Assembly: GCA_046317875.1 (NCBI GenBank)
Contig: JBKCVN010000033.1
Coordinates: 1 to 31,219, forward strand
Reading direction: 5' to 3'
Source of the DNA: 2-01-FULL-41-14 sp046317875
GTDB taxonomy: Bacteria > Pseudomonadota > Alphaproteobacteria > UBA7879 > UBA5542
DNA length: 31,219 bases
This document shows positions 14,915 through 23,491 of the stretch, one piece after another. Both the position numbers and the translations under genes were made by a program. Below the pieces are notes generated by a model. The model ran no database searches. It was not told the origin of the DNA and worked only from the letters and a program-made list of their open reading frames with translations. The stretch's first letter is position 1; the number at the start of each line of letters is the position of its first letter.

Positions 14915-16105
14915 CTATTCAATAATTTTAGCGACAACACCTGAACCGACGGTACGACCTCCTTCACGGATGGCAAACCGTAGCCCTTCATGCATAGCTA
15001 CAGGAGATATCAATTGAATCTCCATCGACAAGTTGTCTCCAGGCATCACCATCTCAGTTCCCTCAGGCAATACCACCTGTCCCGTCACGTCTGTGGTCCG
15101 GAAATAAAACTGTGGACGATAGTTCGAGAAGAATGGCGTATGACGGCCTCCTTCTTCCTTCGACAAAATGTACGCTTCACATTTGAACTTGGTATGAGGC
15201 TTCACGCTTCCAGGCTTACATACCACTTGTCCGCGTTCCACATCTTCTTTCTTCGTTCCACGAAGCAACAATCCCACGTTGTCTCCAGCTTCTCCGCTGT
15301 CCAACAATTTACGGAACATTTCTACGCCCGTTACAGTCGTCTTCTGGGTCGGACGCAATCCTACGATCTCGCACTCGTCTCCCACCTTAATCACGCCCGC
15401 TTCAATACGGCCGGTCACCACGGTCCCACGACCAGAAATAGAAAACACATCTTCCACAGGCATCAAGAAGGGCTTGTCCTTCTCACGTTCAGGTTGTGGA
15501 ATATAGCTATCCACCGCATCCATCAACTTCATGATCGCTTCACGGCCCAATTCGGGGCTCTTATCTTCTAATGCACAAAGGGCTGATCCACGCACAAACG
15601 GAATATCATCGCCAGGGAAGTCATACTTGCTCAAAAGCTCACGGACTTCCATTTCCACCAGATCTAGCAACTCGGGGTCATCCACCATGTCACATTTGTT
15701 CAAGAACACAACAATCGCAGGTACACCCACCTGACGCGCCAACACAATGTGTTCACGGGTCTGGGGCATGGGCCCATCAGCTGCGCTGACCACCAATATG
15801 GCGCCGTCCATCTGGGCCGCACCGGTGATCATGTTCTTTACATAGTCCGCGTGCCCAGGACAGTCCACGTGCGCATAGTGACGCTTGTCTGTCTCGTACT
15901 CAACGTGGGCCGTTGAAATGGTAATACCACGCGCTCTTTCTTCCGGCGCCGCGTCAATCTGATCATACGCCTTGAATTCTGCCTTACCGCTTTCCGCCAA
16001 TACCTTCGTAATCGCCGCCGTTAAACTCGTCTTCCCGTGGTCAACGTGCCCAATCGTCCCAATATTACAATGCGGCTTATTCCTCTCAAACTTCGCTTTT
16101 GCCAT
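14915..16105 (-). CDS. tuf: Elongation factor Tu, copy 1
   Basis: 396 residues, full length. EF-Tu delivers aminoacyl-tRNA to the ribosome as a GTP complex. GTP-binding motifs are GHVDHGKT (19-26), DCPGH (81-85) and NKCD (136-139); domains II and III follow from about 205. It lies in the str block after fusA (46 bases) and before rpsJ. Odd features: the 5' two-thirds use many G-ending codons (GCG, ACG, AAG, GGG, TTG) unlike neighbouring genes, and the C-terminal 41 residues differ at 11 positions from those of the second copy at 31094. That is unusual, since duplicate tuf genes are normally kept nearly identical by gene conversion. Confidence 0.98.
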   Translation of the reverse strand: MAKAKFERNKPHCNIGTIGHVDHGKTSLTAAITKVLAESGKAEFKAYDQIDAAPEERARGITISTAHVEYETDKRHYAHVDCPGHADYVKNMITGAAQMDGAILVVSAADGPMPQTREHIVLARQVGVPAIVVFLNKCDMVDDPELLDLVEMEVRELLSKYDFPGDDIPFVRGSALCALEDKSPELGREAIMKLMDAVDSYIPQPEREKDKPFLMPVEDVFSISGRGTVVTGRIEAGVIKVGDECEIVGLRPTQKTTVTGVEMFRKLLDSGEAGDNVGLLLRGTKKEDVERGQVVCKPGSVKPHTKFKCEAYILSKEEGGRHTPFFSNYRPQFYFRTTDVTGQVVLPEGTEMVMPGDNLSMEIQLISPVAMHEGLRFAIREGGRTVGSGVVAKIIE

Positions 16106-16151
16106 TTCTTTTCTCCTTTATCCAATATAAATATTTTTTCCTAAACAAGAC

Positions 16152-18233
16152 CTACGCATTCATCGACTGCTTTACTTGATCAGCCACAGCCTGAGGTACT
16201 TGTTCATAATGATCAAACTGCATGGTGTACTGGGCACGACCTTGGCTCATGGAACGCAACGTGTTCACATATCCAAACATGGACGCCAAAGGCACCATGG
16301 CGGAAACCACGCGGGCATTTCCACGATCTTCCATACCGGTCACTTGACCACGGCGACTGTTCAAGTCTCCGATAATGTCACCCATATACTCTTCGGGCGT
16401 AACCACTTCCACCTTCATCACCGGCTCTAACAACCGAGGAGCAGCTTTGGCCGCCCCTTCTCTAAAGGCCGAACGACCAGCGATTTCAAAAGCCAAGGCG
16501 CTAGAGTCCACATCGTGATAAGCTCCATCCACCAAACTGATTTTAAAGTCAATTACAGGAAATCCTGCCACAGGACCCGTTGTCATAGAGGCATTTAAGC
16601 CTTTTTCCACACCAGGAATATACTCTCTAGGAATGGCTCCACCCACAATCTTGCTTTCAAACTGATAGCCAGATCCTGGCTCCAAAGGCTCAAACACCAA
16701 CTTGATGCGTGCGAACTGACCTGCACCACCACTTTGCTTCTTATGGGTATAATCAACTTCAGCGGTTTTCGTCAATGTTTCACGATAGGCCACCTGAGGC
16801 GCACCCACGTTAGCTTCCACCTTAAATTCCCTCTTCATACGATCAACGATGATTTCAAGGTGAAGCTCACCCATTCCCTTGATCACTGTTTGACCCGATT
16901 CATGATCAACACTCACACGGAAAGACGGATCTTCAGAAGCCAAACGGCCCAAGGCAATAGACATACGCTCTTGGTCAGCCTTAGATTTGGGCTCAACCGC
17001 CACCTCAATCACGGGCTCAGGGAATTCCATTTTTTCTAAAATGATCGGATTCTGAGGACTGCAAAGGGTTTCTCCAGTGGTCACAGACTTCAGACCACAC
17101 AAAGCAACGATATCCCCCGCACGGCCCTCTTTAATGTCTTCACGCATGTTAGCGTGCATTTGAAGCATACGCCCGATACGTTCTTTGTTATCCGTAATAG
17201 AGTTCAATACCTGATCACCCGAGCGAAGCACACCCGAGTAAATACGAATAAAGGTCAACGTTCCCACGAAAGGATCCGTCATAATTTTGAATGCCAAAGC
17301 AGAAAAGGGCTCGTCATCCGAAGACTTACGCGTCATCTCAACATCACCCTTAAGGCTCACACCTTTTACGGCAGGCACATCCAAGGGAGATGGCAAGAAA
17401 TCAACCACAGCATCCAATAAGGGCTGAACACCCTTGTTTTTGAAAGCAGATCCACACAAAACGGGAACAAACTGAAGAGAAACAGTTCCCTTACGGATAC
17501 AAGCCTTAAGAACATCTTCTGAAGGCTCTTCCCCTTCCAAATATCTTTCTAAAGCTGCATCATCCATTTCAACTGCTTTTTCTACAAGCTTTGAACGATA
17601 CTCATTGGCCTGATCAACCAGATCAGCCGGAATGTCTTTATACGAGAACTTAGCGCCCAGCTCTTCATCTTCCCAAACAACAGCCTGCATCTTCACCAGA
17701 TCAATTAGACCGGCATATTCAGATTCAGACCCAATGGGCAAGTGCAAAACTAAAGGATTGGCCCCCAAACGATCTTCGATCATTTGAACGCAACGATAAA
17801 AGTTAGCCCCGATACGATCCATCTTGTTCACAAAACAGATACGAGGAACATTGTATTTGTCAGCCTGACGCCAAACAGTTTCAGACTGTGGCTCAACACC
17901 GGCCACACTGTCAAAAACAGCAACAGCACCATCCAGAACACGCAAAGACCGCTCAACCTCTATAGTAAAGTCCACGTGACCAGGCGTATCAATAATGTTG
18001 ATTAGGTGATTGTTCCAAGAACAAGTAGTTGCCGCCGAGGTAATAGTAATACCACGTTCTTGCTCTTGCTCCATCCAGTCCATAGTGGCTGCTCCATCAT
18101 GAACTTCACCAATTTTATGAGAACGGCCTGTATAATAAAGAACGCGCTCGGTGGTAGTAGTCTTGCCCGCATCGATGTGGGCCATGATTCCTATATTGCG
18201 ATATTTCTCAAGAGCAACTTTTCTAGAGGACAT
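16152..18233 (-). CDS. fusA: Elongation factor G
   Basis: 693 residues. EF-G is the GTPase that drives translocation and, with RRF, ribosome recycling. The P-loop is AHIDAGKT (18-25), followed by the switch and DTPGHVDF segment (about 81-88) and NKMD (about 135-138). Domain IV and the C-terminal FGYVNTLRSMSQGRAQYTMQ signature (near 650-670) are intact. I chose the ATG at 18233: an AGGTGG ribosome-binding sequence (18239-18244) lies upstream and it leaves two bases after the rpsG stop. A GTG three codons earlier would overlap rpsG by seven bases and the binding site itself. Confidence 0.98.
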   Translation of the reverse strand: MSSRKVALEKYRNIGIMAHIDAGKTTTTERVLYYTGRSHKIGEVHDGAATMDWMEQEQERGITITSAATTCSWNNHLINIIDTPGHVDFTIEVERSLRVLDGAVAVFDSVAGVEPQSETVWRQADKYNVPRICFVNKMDRIGANFYRCVQMIEDRLGANPLVLHLPIGSESEYAGLIDLVKMQAVVWEDEELGAKFSYKDIPADLVDQANEYRSKLVEKAVEMDDAALERYLEGEEPSEDVLKACIRKGTVSLQFVPVLCGSAFKNKGVQPLLDAVVDFLPSPLDVPAVKGVSLKGDVEMTRKSSDDEPFSALAFKIMTDPFVGTLTFIRIYSGVLRSGDQVLNSITDNKERIGRMLQMHANMREDIKEGRAGDIVALCGLKSVTTGETLCSPQNPIILEKMEFPEPVIEVAVEPKSKADQERMSIALGRLASEDPSFRVSVDHESGQTVIKGMGELHLEIIVDRMKREFKVEANVGAPQVAYRETLTKTAEVDYTHKKQSGGAGQFARIKLVFEPLEPGSGYQFESKIVGGAIPREYIPGVEKGLNASMTTGPVAGFPVIDFKISLVDGAYHDVDSSALAFEIAGRSAFREGAAKAAPRLLEPVMKVEVVTPEEYMGDIIGDLNSRRGQVTGMEDRGNARVVSAMVPLASMFGYVNTLRSMSQGRAQYTMQFDHYEQVPQAVADQVKQSMNA

Positions 18234-18235
18234 AA

Positions 18236-18706
18236 TTACCACCTGTAATGAGCAAACGCACGGTTTGCATCAGCCATTTTATGGGTATCTTCACGCTTCT
18301 TAACAGAGGCTCCACGATTCCCCACCGCATCCATAAACTCACCAGCCAAACGCTCGGTCATAGTACGCTCATTACGCTTACGCGCCATATCGATAATCCA
18401 ACGAATAGCCAAAGCCTGTGAACGATCAGCACGAACCTCAACGGGAACTTGGTATGTTGCACCCCCCACACGACGAGAACGAACCTCAACCGCAGGCTTT
18501 ACATTCGTCAAAGCTTCGTGGAACAACTCCAAACAATCACGACCCATTTTCTTTTGAATAATATCAAAGGCATCATAAATGATGGATTCAGCAACAGATT
18601 TCTTCCCACGAGTCATCAAACTGTTGGTGAATTTTGTAACGATTTTATCCCCAAACTTTGGGTCTGCCAGAACTTCTCTTCTAACTGCAGCGCGACGACG
18701 AGACAT
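18236..18706 (-). CDS. rpsG: Small ribosomal subunit protein uS7
   Basis: 156 residues. uS7 organises the 30S head and contacts the E-site tRNA. It begins MSRRRAAVRREVLADPKFGD and contains FMTRGKKS-like sequence as LMTRGKKSVAESIIYDAFDI (about 30-49), ALTNVKPAVEVRSRRVGGAT (about 65-84) and the family's tail. The order rpsL-rpsG-fusA-tuf is the classic str operon. In enterobacteria uS7 represses it by binding between rpsL and rpsG; here that spacer is only 12 bases, so the same site is absent. Confidence 0.98.
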   Translation of the reverse strand: MSRRRAAVRREVLADPKFGDKIVTKFTNSLMTRGKKSVAESIIYDAFDIIQKKMGRDCLELFHEALTNVKPAVEVRSRRVGGATYQVPVEVRADRSQALAIRWIIDMARKRNERTMTERLAGEFMDAVGNRGASVKKREDTHKMADANRAFAHYRW

Positions 18707-18718
18707 ATTTTATATCCT

Positions 18719-19090
18719 TTACTTTGGACGCTTAGCCCCATAAGAGGAGCGCGATTGTTTACGATCTTTAACACCTTGGGTATCAAGGGTACCACGTACG
18801 ATGTGATAACGGGTACCGGGCAAGTCTTTTACACGACCGCCTCTAAGCAATACCACCGAGTGCTCTTGCAAGTTGTGACCTTCTCCAGGAATATAGCCGG
18901 TTACTTCATATCCATTGGTTAGACGCACACGGGCGATTTTACGCAGAGCGGAGTTAGGCTTCTTAGGCGTCATGGTTGTTACACGTGTACACACACCTCT
19001 TTTATGAGGACAAGATTCAAGGGCGGGAGCCTTTTTACGTTCAACAGGGCGGCGCCTTGATTTACGAATTAACTGATTAATCGTGGGCAT
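18719..19090 (-). CDS. rpsL: Small ribosomal subunit protein uS12
   Basis: 123 residues. uS12 sits at the decoding centre. It starts MPTINQLIRKSRRRPVERKK; TPKKPNSALRK (41-51) carries the lysine at 43 and GRVKDLPG (85-92) the lysine at 88. Both are the residues found in streptomycin-sensitive relatives; the aspartate after Lys88 is the position methylthiolated in many bacteria. It is the first gene of the str block, 214 bases after rpoC, behind the promoter at 19167-19195. Confidence 0.98.
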   Translation of the reverse strand: MPTINQLIRKSRRRPVERKKAPALESCPHKRGVCTRVTTMTPKKPNSALRKIARVRLTNGYEVTGYIPGEGHNLQEHSVVLLRGGRVKDLPGTRYHIVRGTLDTQGVKDRKQSRSSYGAKRPK

Positions 19091-19166
19091 TGTATTCCTT
19101 CTCTAGAAAATGAAAAACCCCCATGGCCATCCAGCCGATGAGAGACAAATACTCTATAGTTGTGGA

Positions 19167-19195
19167 ATAATAGGCTCTGCCTCTCTATTCGTCAA
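19167..19195 (-). promoter_or_regulatory. Strong sigma-70-type promoter of the str block
   Basis: TTGACG (19190-19195, five of six) and TATTAT (19167-19172, five of six) lie exactly 17 bases apart on the minus strand. Transcription would start near 19160, about 70 bases before the rpsL ATG. Together with the terminator at 19256-19285 just upstream it makes rpsL the head of a new transcript. This is the best promoter match in the window. Confidence 0.7.
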
Positions 19196-19255
19196 GGGGA
19201 AGTTAAAAAAAATTATACAAACCATGAAATTATGGTTTTTCACCCCCCTTAAAAC

Positions 19256-19285
19256 AAAAAAGGAAGCCCCAAGACTTCCTTTTTT
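19256..19285 (-). terminator. Intrinsic terminator after rpoC (bidirectional in form)
   Basis: An 11-base-pair stem (arms AAAAAAGGAAG and CTTCCTTTTTT, 8-base loop 19267-19274) lies 19 bases beyond the rpoC stop and ends in a T-run on both strands. It separates the rpoBC transcript from the str block. Confidence 0.9.
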
Positions 19286-19304
19286 GCATCAATCCTATGC
19301 TTTA

Positions 19305-22300
19305 TTAAAAAGCAGATGTTTCCATGGACAGTTTCTTCTGAACATCCCGGTCCTTACCTACTTTTTTATAGTCACGCAGAATGCTGCCCGTACCCGCAGG
19401 GATTAACCGCCCCACGATTACGTTTTCTTTCAGACCTACTAGATAATCTGACTTACCTGAAACTGCAGCTTCGGTTAAGACGCGCGTGGTTTCTTGGAAA
19501 GAAGCCGCCGAAATAAACGAACGGGTTTGCAACGAAGCCTTGGTGATTCCTTGAAGAATCGTTTGCCCCGTAGCCGAACGCAAACCTTCTTTTTCCATCT
19601 TTTCGTTTTCTTTTTGGAAATCTTGATGGTTTACTTCTTCTCCCACCATGAACGTCGTATCGCCTGGATCACGCACTTCTACCTTTTGCAACATTTGTCG
19701 CAAAATAACTTCTATGTGCTTGTCATCAATACGCACACCTTGCAAACGATAGATTTCTTGTACTTCCGACACCAAATAGCTGGCCAAAGCTTCCACACCC
19801 AAAATACGCAAGATATCATGGGGGGCTGGTTTACCATCCATCAGCAAATCGCCTTTCTTAATATAGTCACCTTCTTGTACCGTTAAGTGACGGCCCTTGG
19901 GCAGCAAATATTCGAAAGGCTCTAGTCCTGCATCCTCGGGCACGATCAAAATACGGCGCTTGGATTTATAGTCCTTACCAAATTCAACGCGACCAGAACA
20001 TTCCGCAATAATCGCATAGTCCTTGGGTACACGGGCTTCAAACAACTCGGTTACACGGGGCAAACCACCGGTAATGTCTCGGGTCTTTGAAGATTCGCGC
20101 GGAATACGGGCCAGTACTTCACCCGCCTTTACTTTTTGACCTTGCTCAATGCTGATAATCGCATCCACAGGCAAGAAGTATCTGGCTTCCAACCCATTGG
20201 CCATCGTCAAAGGATTACCCTTTTCGTCACAAATCACGATTCTGGGCTTAATGTTTTCCTTTTTCTTCTGGGATGCAGCATCCATCACGATACGACTTGA
20301 AATACCCGTTTCTTCATCCACAGCATGACGTACGGATACACCATCAATCACATCGACAAAGTGGGCAATACCCTCTTTTTCTGTTAAGATGGGCAAAGTA
20401 TATGGATCCCACGTGGACAATCTCTGGCCTTGCTTAATCTGAGCACCCTCTTCCGCTAACAGCTTGGCGCCGTACATAACGCGACGCGAGAACTTTTCAC
20501 GGCCCTGTTCGTCATGAATGGCGATCTCAGTATAGCGACCCATCACCACCAGACTGCCATCTTCACCGTGTACCACGTTTTTGTTTTTTAGAACCAGGGT
20601 TCCTCCAATTGGGGCTTCAAGGCTGGATTCTTCCGCAGCACCCTGCGCCGTTCCTCCAATGTGGAACGTTCTCATGGTCAACTGGGTTCCAGGCTCACCG
20701 ATGGACTGGGCCGCAATGACGCCTACCGCTTCGCCCTTGTTCACAGGGGTTCCACGGGCCAGGTCACGACCATAACAGTTGGCACAAATTCCAAAGTCAG
20801 ATTCACATGTAAGCGGAGAACGAACCAAAACTTCGTCTATACTGGTAAGGTTCAATCTTTCAATGGTTTCTTCATCAATGATGTGCCCTGCTTTCGCCAC
20901 AACCGTATCCCGATAGGTATCAATGATATCTGTTACGGGAACACGGCCCAGGATACGCTCGCTTAATGGAATCACAACCGTTCCACCATCCATCACGGAT
21001 CTTACAACGATACCCCGGCTGGTGCCACAGTCTTCGTCCGTCACCACACAATCCTGGGATACGTCCACCAAACGACGCGTCAGATACCCCGAGTTCGCCG
21101 TTTTCAAAGCCGTATCCGATAACCCCTTACGGGCACCGTGGGTCGAGTTAAAGTATTCAAGAACAGATAGGCCCTCTTTAAAGTTAGAAATAATCGGGGT
21201 TTCGATAATTTCACCTGAAGGCTTTGCCATCAATCCACGCATACCCGCCAGCTGCTTCATCTGAGCCGGAGATCCACGCGCACCCGAATGGGCCATCATA
21301 TAAACCGAGTTAATGGGTTGATCGTCCTTAGAAGATGCAATCTCGCGCATCATTTCACCAGCAACCAAATCACCACATTGGGACCACGCGTCCACCACCT
21401 TGTTGTATTTTTCACCCTTAGTGATCAATCCATCTAGGTACTGTTGTTCGTATTCGGATACCTTGGATTGCGTATCTCCAATCAACTTTTTCTTAGCTTC
21501 AGGAATAACCAAATCATCCTTACCAAACGAAATACCTGATAAGGTTAACCATTTAAATCCTAAGCGCATCATGCGATCCGCAAAAATAACCGTTTCTTTT
21601 TGGCCACAGTGACGGTAAATGATGTCCAGCAACGATGTGACTTCCTTAGAGGTCATTAATTGGTTAATTAATTTAAAGTCCAACGCCGCATGACGGGGGA
21701 ATATTTCCGAGAACAACATCCGACCTGGGGTTGTCTTTACTCGGTGAATTTTGGGATTACCCTGAGCATCAACACCATGGTATCGCGCTGTAATTTTGGC
21801 ATGCAGATCCACAACACCTTCAGACAAAGCCCGTTCAATTTCTGCAAGGGAGGCAAAAGCCATGCCCTCACCTTTTTGGTGATCACGCTCGATGGTTAAG
21901 TAATACAATCCCAACACCACGTCTTTTGTGGGGATAATAATAGGACGACCGTTGGCAGGGCTTAGGATGTTGTTGGTTGACATCATTAACACGCGGGCTT
22001 CCAATTGGGCCTCCATGGACAAAGGCACATGGACTGACATGTTGTCTCCGTCGAAGTCGGCGTTAAACGCTGTACATACCAAAGGATGCAGCTGAATGGC
22101 TTTACCTTCAATCAAAATAGGCTCGAACGCCTGGATACCCAAACGGTGAAGGGTCGGCGCACGGTTCAGCAACACGGGATGTTCACGAATCACTTCTTCC
22201 AGGATATCCCAAACTTCTGGTCTTTCCTTTTCAACCATGCGTTTTGCAGCCTTAATGGTGGGCGCAATGCCATACTTTTCTAATTTGGAATAAATAAAGG

Positions 22301-23447
22301 GCTTGAAAAGCTCAAGGGCCATTTTCTTAGGCAATCCACATTGATGAAGCTTCAATTCAGGCCCCACCACGATCACGGAACGACCAGAATAATCTACACG
22401 CTTCCCAAGAAGGTTTTGACGGAAACGACCTTGTTTTCCTTTCAACATATCCGATAAAGACTTCAATGGGCGCTTGTTGGTGCCAGTGATCACGCGACCG
22501 CGACGACCGTTGTCAAATAGCGCATCCACAGATTCTTGCAACATACGCTTTTCGTTACGCACGATAATGTCAGGCGCTCTTAGTTCCAACAATCTTTTCA
22601 AGCGGTTGTTGCGGTTAATAACGCGACGATACAAATCGTTCAAATCGGATGCCGCGAAACGACCTCCATCCAAAGGAACCAAGGGACGCAATTCCGGCGG
22701 AATTACGGGTAGAACCGTCAATACCATCCATTCGGGCTTTGATCCAGATTCCAGGAAAGCTTCTACAATTTTCAAACGTTTGATGATTTTCTTACGACGG
22801 ACTTCCGAAGAAGTTTCCTTCAATTCAGTTCTTAAATCTTGTTGTTCCTTTTTCAAATCCAAAGATTTTAGAATCTCTCTTAACGCTTCTGCCCCAATTC
22901 CGGCTTGGAATGAATCTTCGCCAAAGTTATCCTGGGCATCAATATATTCTTCTTCAGATAAAAGCTGATTTTTCTTTAAGGACGTTAAGCCTGGATCAAG
23001 AACAATATAGTTTTCAAAATACAAAACCCGTTCCAAATCTTTCAAGGCCAAGTCTAATAAGATACCAATCCGACTGGGCAATGATTTCAAGAACCAGATA
23101 TGGGATACGGGGGCAGCAAGCTCAATATGCCCCATACGGTCACGACGCACCTTAGACAAGGTAACTTCCACACCACACTTCTCGCAGATAACGCCCCGAT
23201 ATTTCATACGTTTGTATTTACCGCACAGGCATTCATAATCTTTCACAGGACCAAAAATACGTGCACAGAACAAGCCATCTTTTTCAGGCTTAAATGTACG
23301 ATAATTGATGGTTTCTGGTTTTTTAACTTCCCCAAATGACCAAGAACGAATCCGTTCTGGGCTGGCAATGGATATCTTAATTTCTCCAAAGTTATTGGGG
23401 CTCGAAACTTGACCAAAAACTTTTTCTAAGGTTTGTGTCTGACTCAT
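19305..23447 (-). CDS. rpoC: RNA polymerase beta' subunit
   Basis: 1380 residues, a normal alphaproteobacterial length. Beta' holds the active-site magnesium and the DNA clamp. The N-terminal zinc ribbon has cysteines 73, 75, 88 and 91. The catalytic NADFDGD is at 462-468, with Asp464, 466 and 468 binding magnesium. The second zinc site is visible as VVTDEDCGT and, farther on, CESDFGICANCYGRDLARG. The residues directly after the catalytic motif are N-M-S (469-471), where almost all bacteria I know have Q-M-A. The gene is 44 bases after rpoB and ends at a strong terminator. No frame breaks. Confidence 0.98.
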   Translation of the reverse strand: MSQTQTLEKVFGQVSSPNNFGEIKISIASPERIRSWSFGEVKKPETINYRTFKPEKDGLFCARIFGPVKDYECLCGKYKRMKYRGVICEKCGVEVTLSKVRRDRMGHIELAAPVSHIWFLKSLPSRIGILLDLALKDLERVLYFENYIVLDPGLTSLKKNQLLSEEEYIDAQDNFGEDSFQAGIGAEALREILKSLDLKKEQQDLRTELKETSSEVRRKKIIKRLKIVEAFLESGSKPEWMVLTVLPVIPPELRPLVPLDGGRFAASDLNDLYRRVINRNNRLKRLLELRAPDIIVRNEKRMLQESVDALFDNGRRGRVITGTNKRPLKSLSDMLKGKQGRFRQNLLGKRVDYSGRSVIVVGPELKLHQCGLPKKMALELFKPFIYSKLEKYGIAPTIKAAKRMVEKERPEVWDILEEVIREHPVLLNRAPTLHRLGIQAFEPILIEGKAIQLHPLVCTAFNADFDGDNMSVHVPLSMEAQLEARVLMMSTNNILSPANGRPIIIPTKDVVLGLYYLTIERDHQKGEGMAFASLAEIERALSEGVVDLHAKITARYHGVDAQGNPKIHRVKTTPGRMLFSEIFPRHAALDFKLINQLMTSKEVTSLLDIIYRHCGQKETVIFADRMMRLGFKWLTLSGISFGKDDLVIPEAKKKLIGDTQSKVSEYEQQYLDGLITKGEKYNKVVDAWSQCGDLVAGEMMREIASSKDDQPINSVYMMAHSGARGSPAQMKQLAGMRGLMAKPSGEIIETPIISNFKEGLSVLEYFNSTHGARKGLSDTALKTANSGYLTRRLVDVSQDCVVTDEDCGTSRGIVVRSVMDGGTVVIPLSERILGRVPVTDIIDTYRDTVVAKAGHIIDEETIERLNLTSIDEVLVRSPLTCESDFGICANCYGRDLARGTPVNKGEAVGVIAAQSIGEPGTQLTMRTFHIGGTAQGAAEESSLEAPIGGTLVLKNKNVVHGEDGSLVVMGRYTEIAIHDEQGREKFSRRVMYGAKLLAEEGAQIKQGQRLSTWDPYTLPILTEKEGIAHFVDVIDGVSVRHAVDEETGISSRIVMDAASQKKKENIKPRIVICDEKGNPLTMANGLEARYFLPVDAIISIEQGQKVKAGEVLARIPRESSKTRDITGGLPRVTELFEARVPKDYAIIAECSGRVEFGKDYKSKRRILIVPEDAGLEPFEYLLPKGRHLTVQEGDYIKKGDLLMDGKPAPHDILRILGVEALASYLVSEVQEIYRLQGVRIDDKHIEVILRQMLQKVEVRDPGDTTFMVGEEVNHQDFQKENEKMEKEGLRSATGQTILQGITKASLQTRSFISAASFQETTRVLTEAAVSGKSDYLVGLKENVIVGRLIPAGTGSILRDYKKVGKDRDVQKKLSMETSAF

Positions 23448-23491
23448 ATTTTCACTCCGCTGGATTTGCTACCAAAAGAAAGGGGGGAGAA

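Noticed and set aside
19212..19238. TATAAT on the minus strand (19212-19217) with an adjacent AAACCAT/ATGGTTT inverted repeat
   Set aside because: No acceptable -35 element lies 16-18 bases upstream, while a far better promoter is at 19167-19195. The inverted repeat is AT-rich and may be chance.
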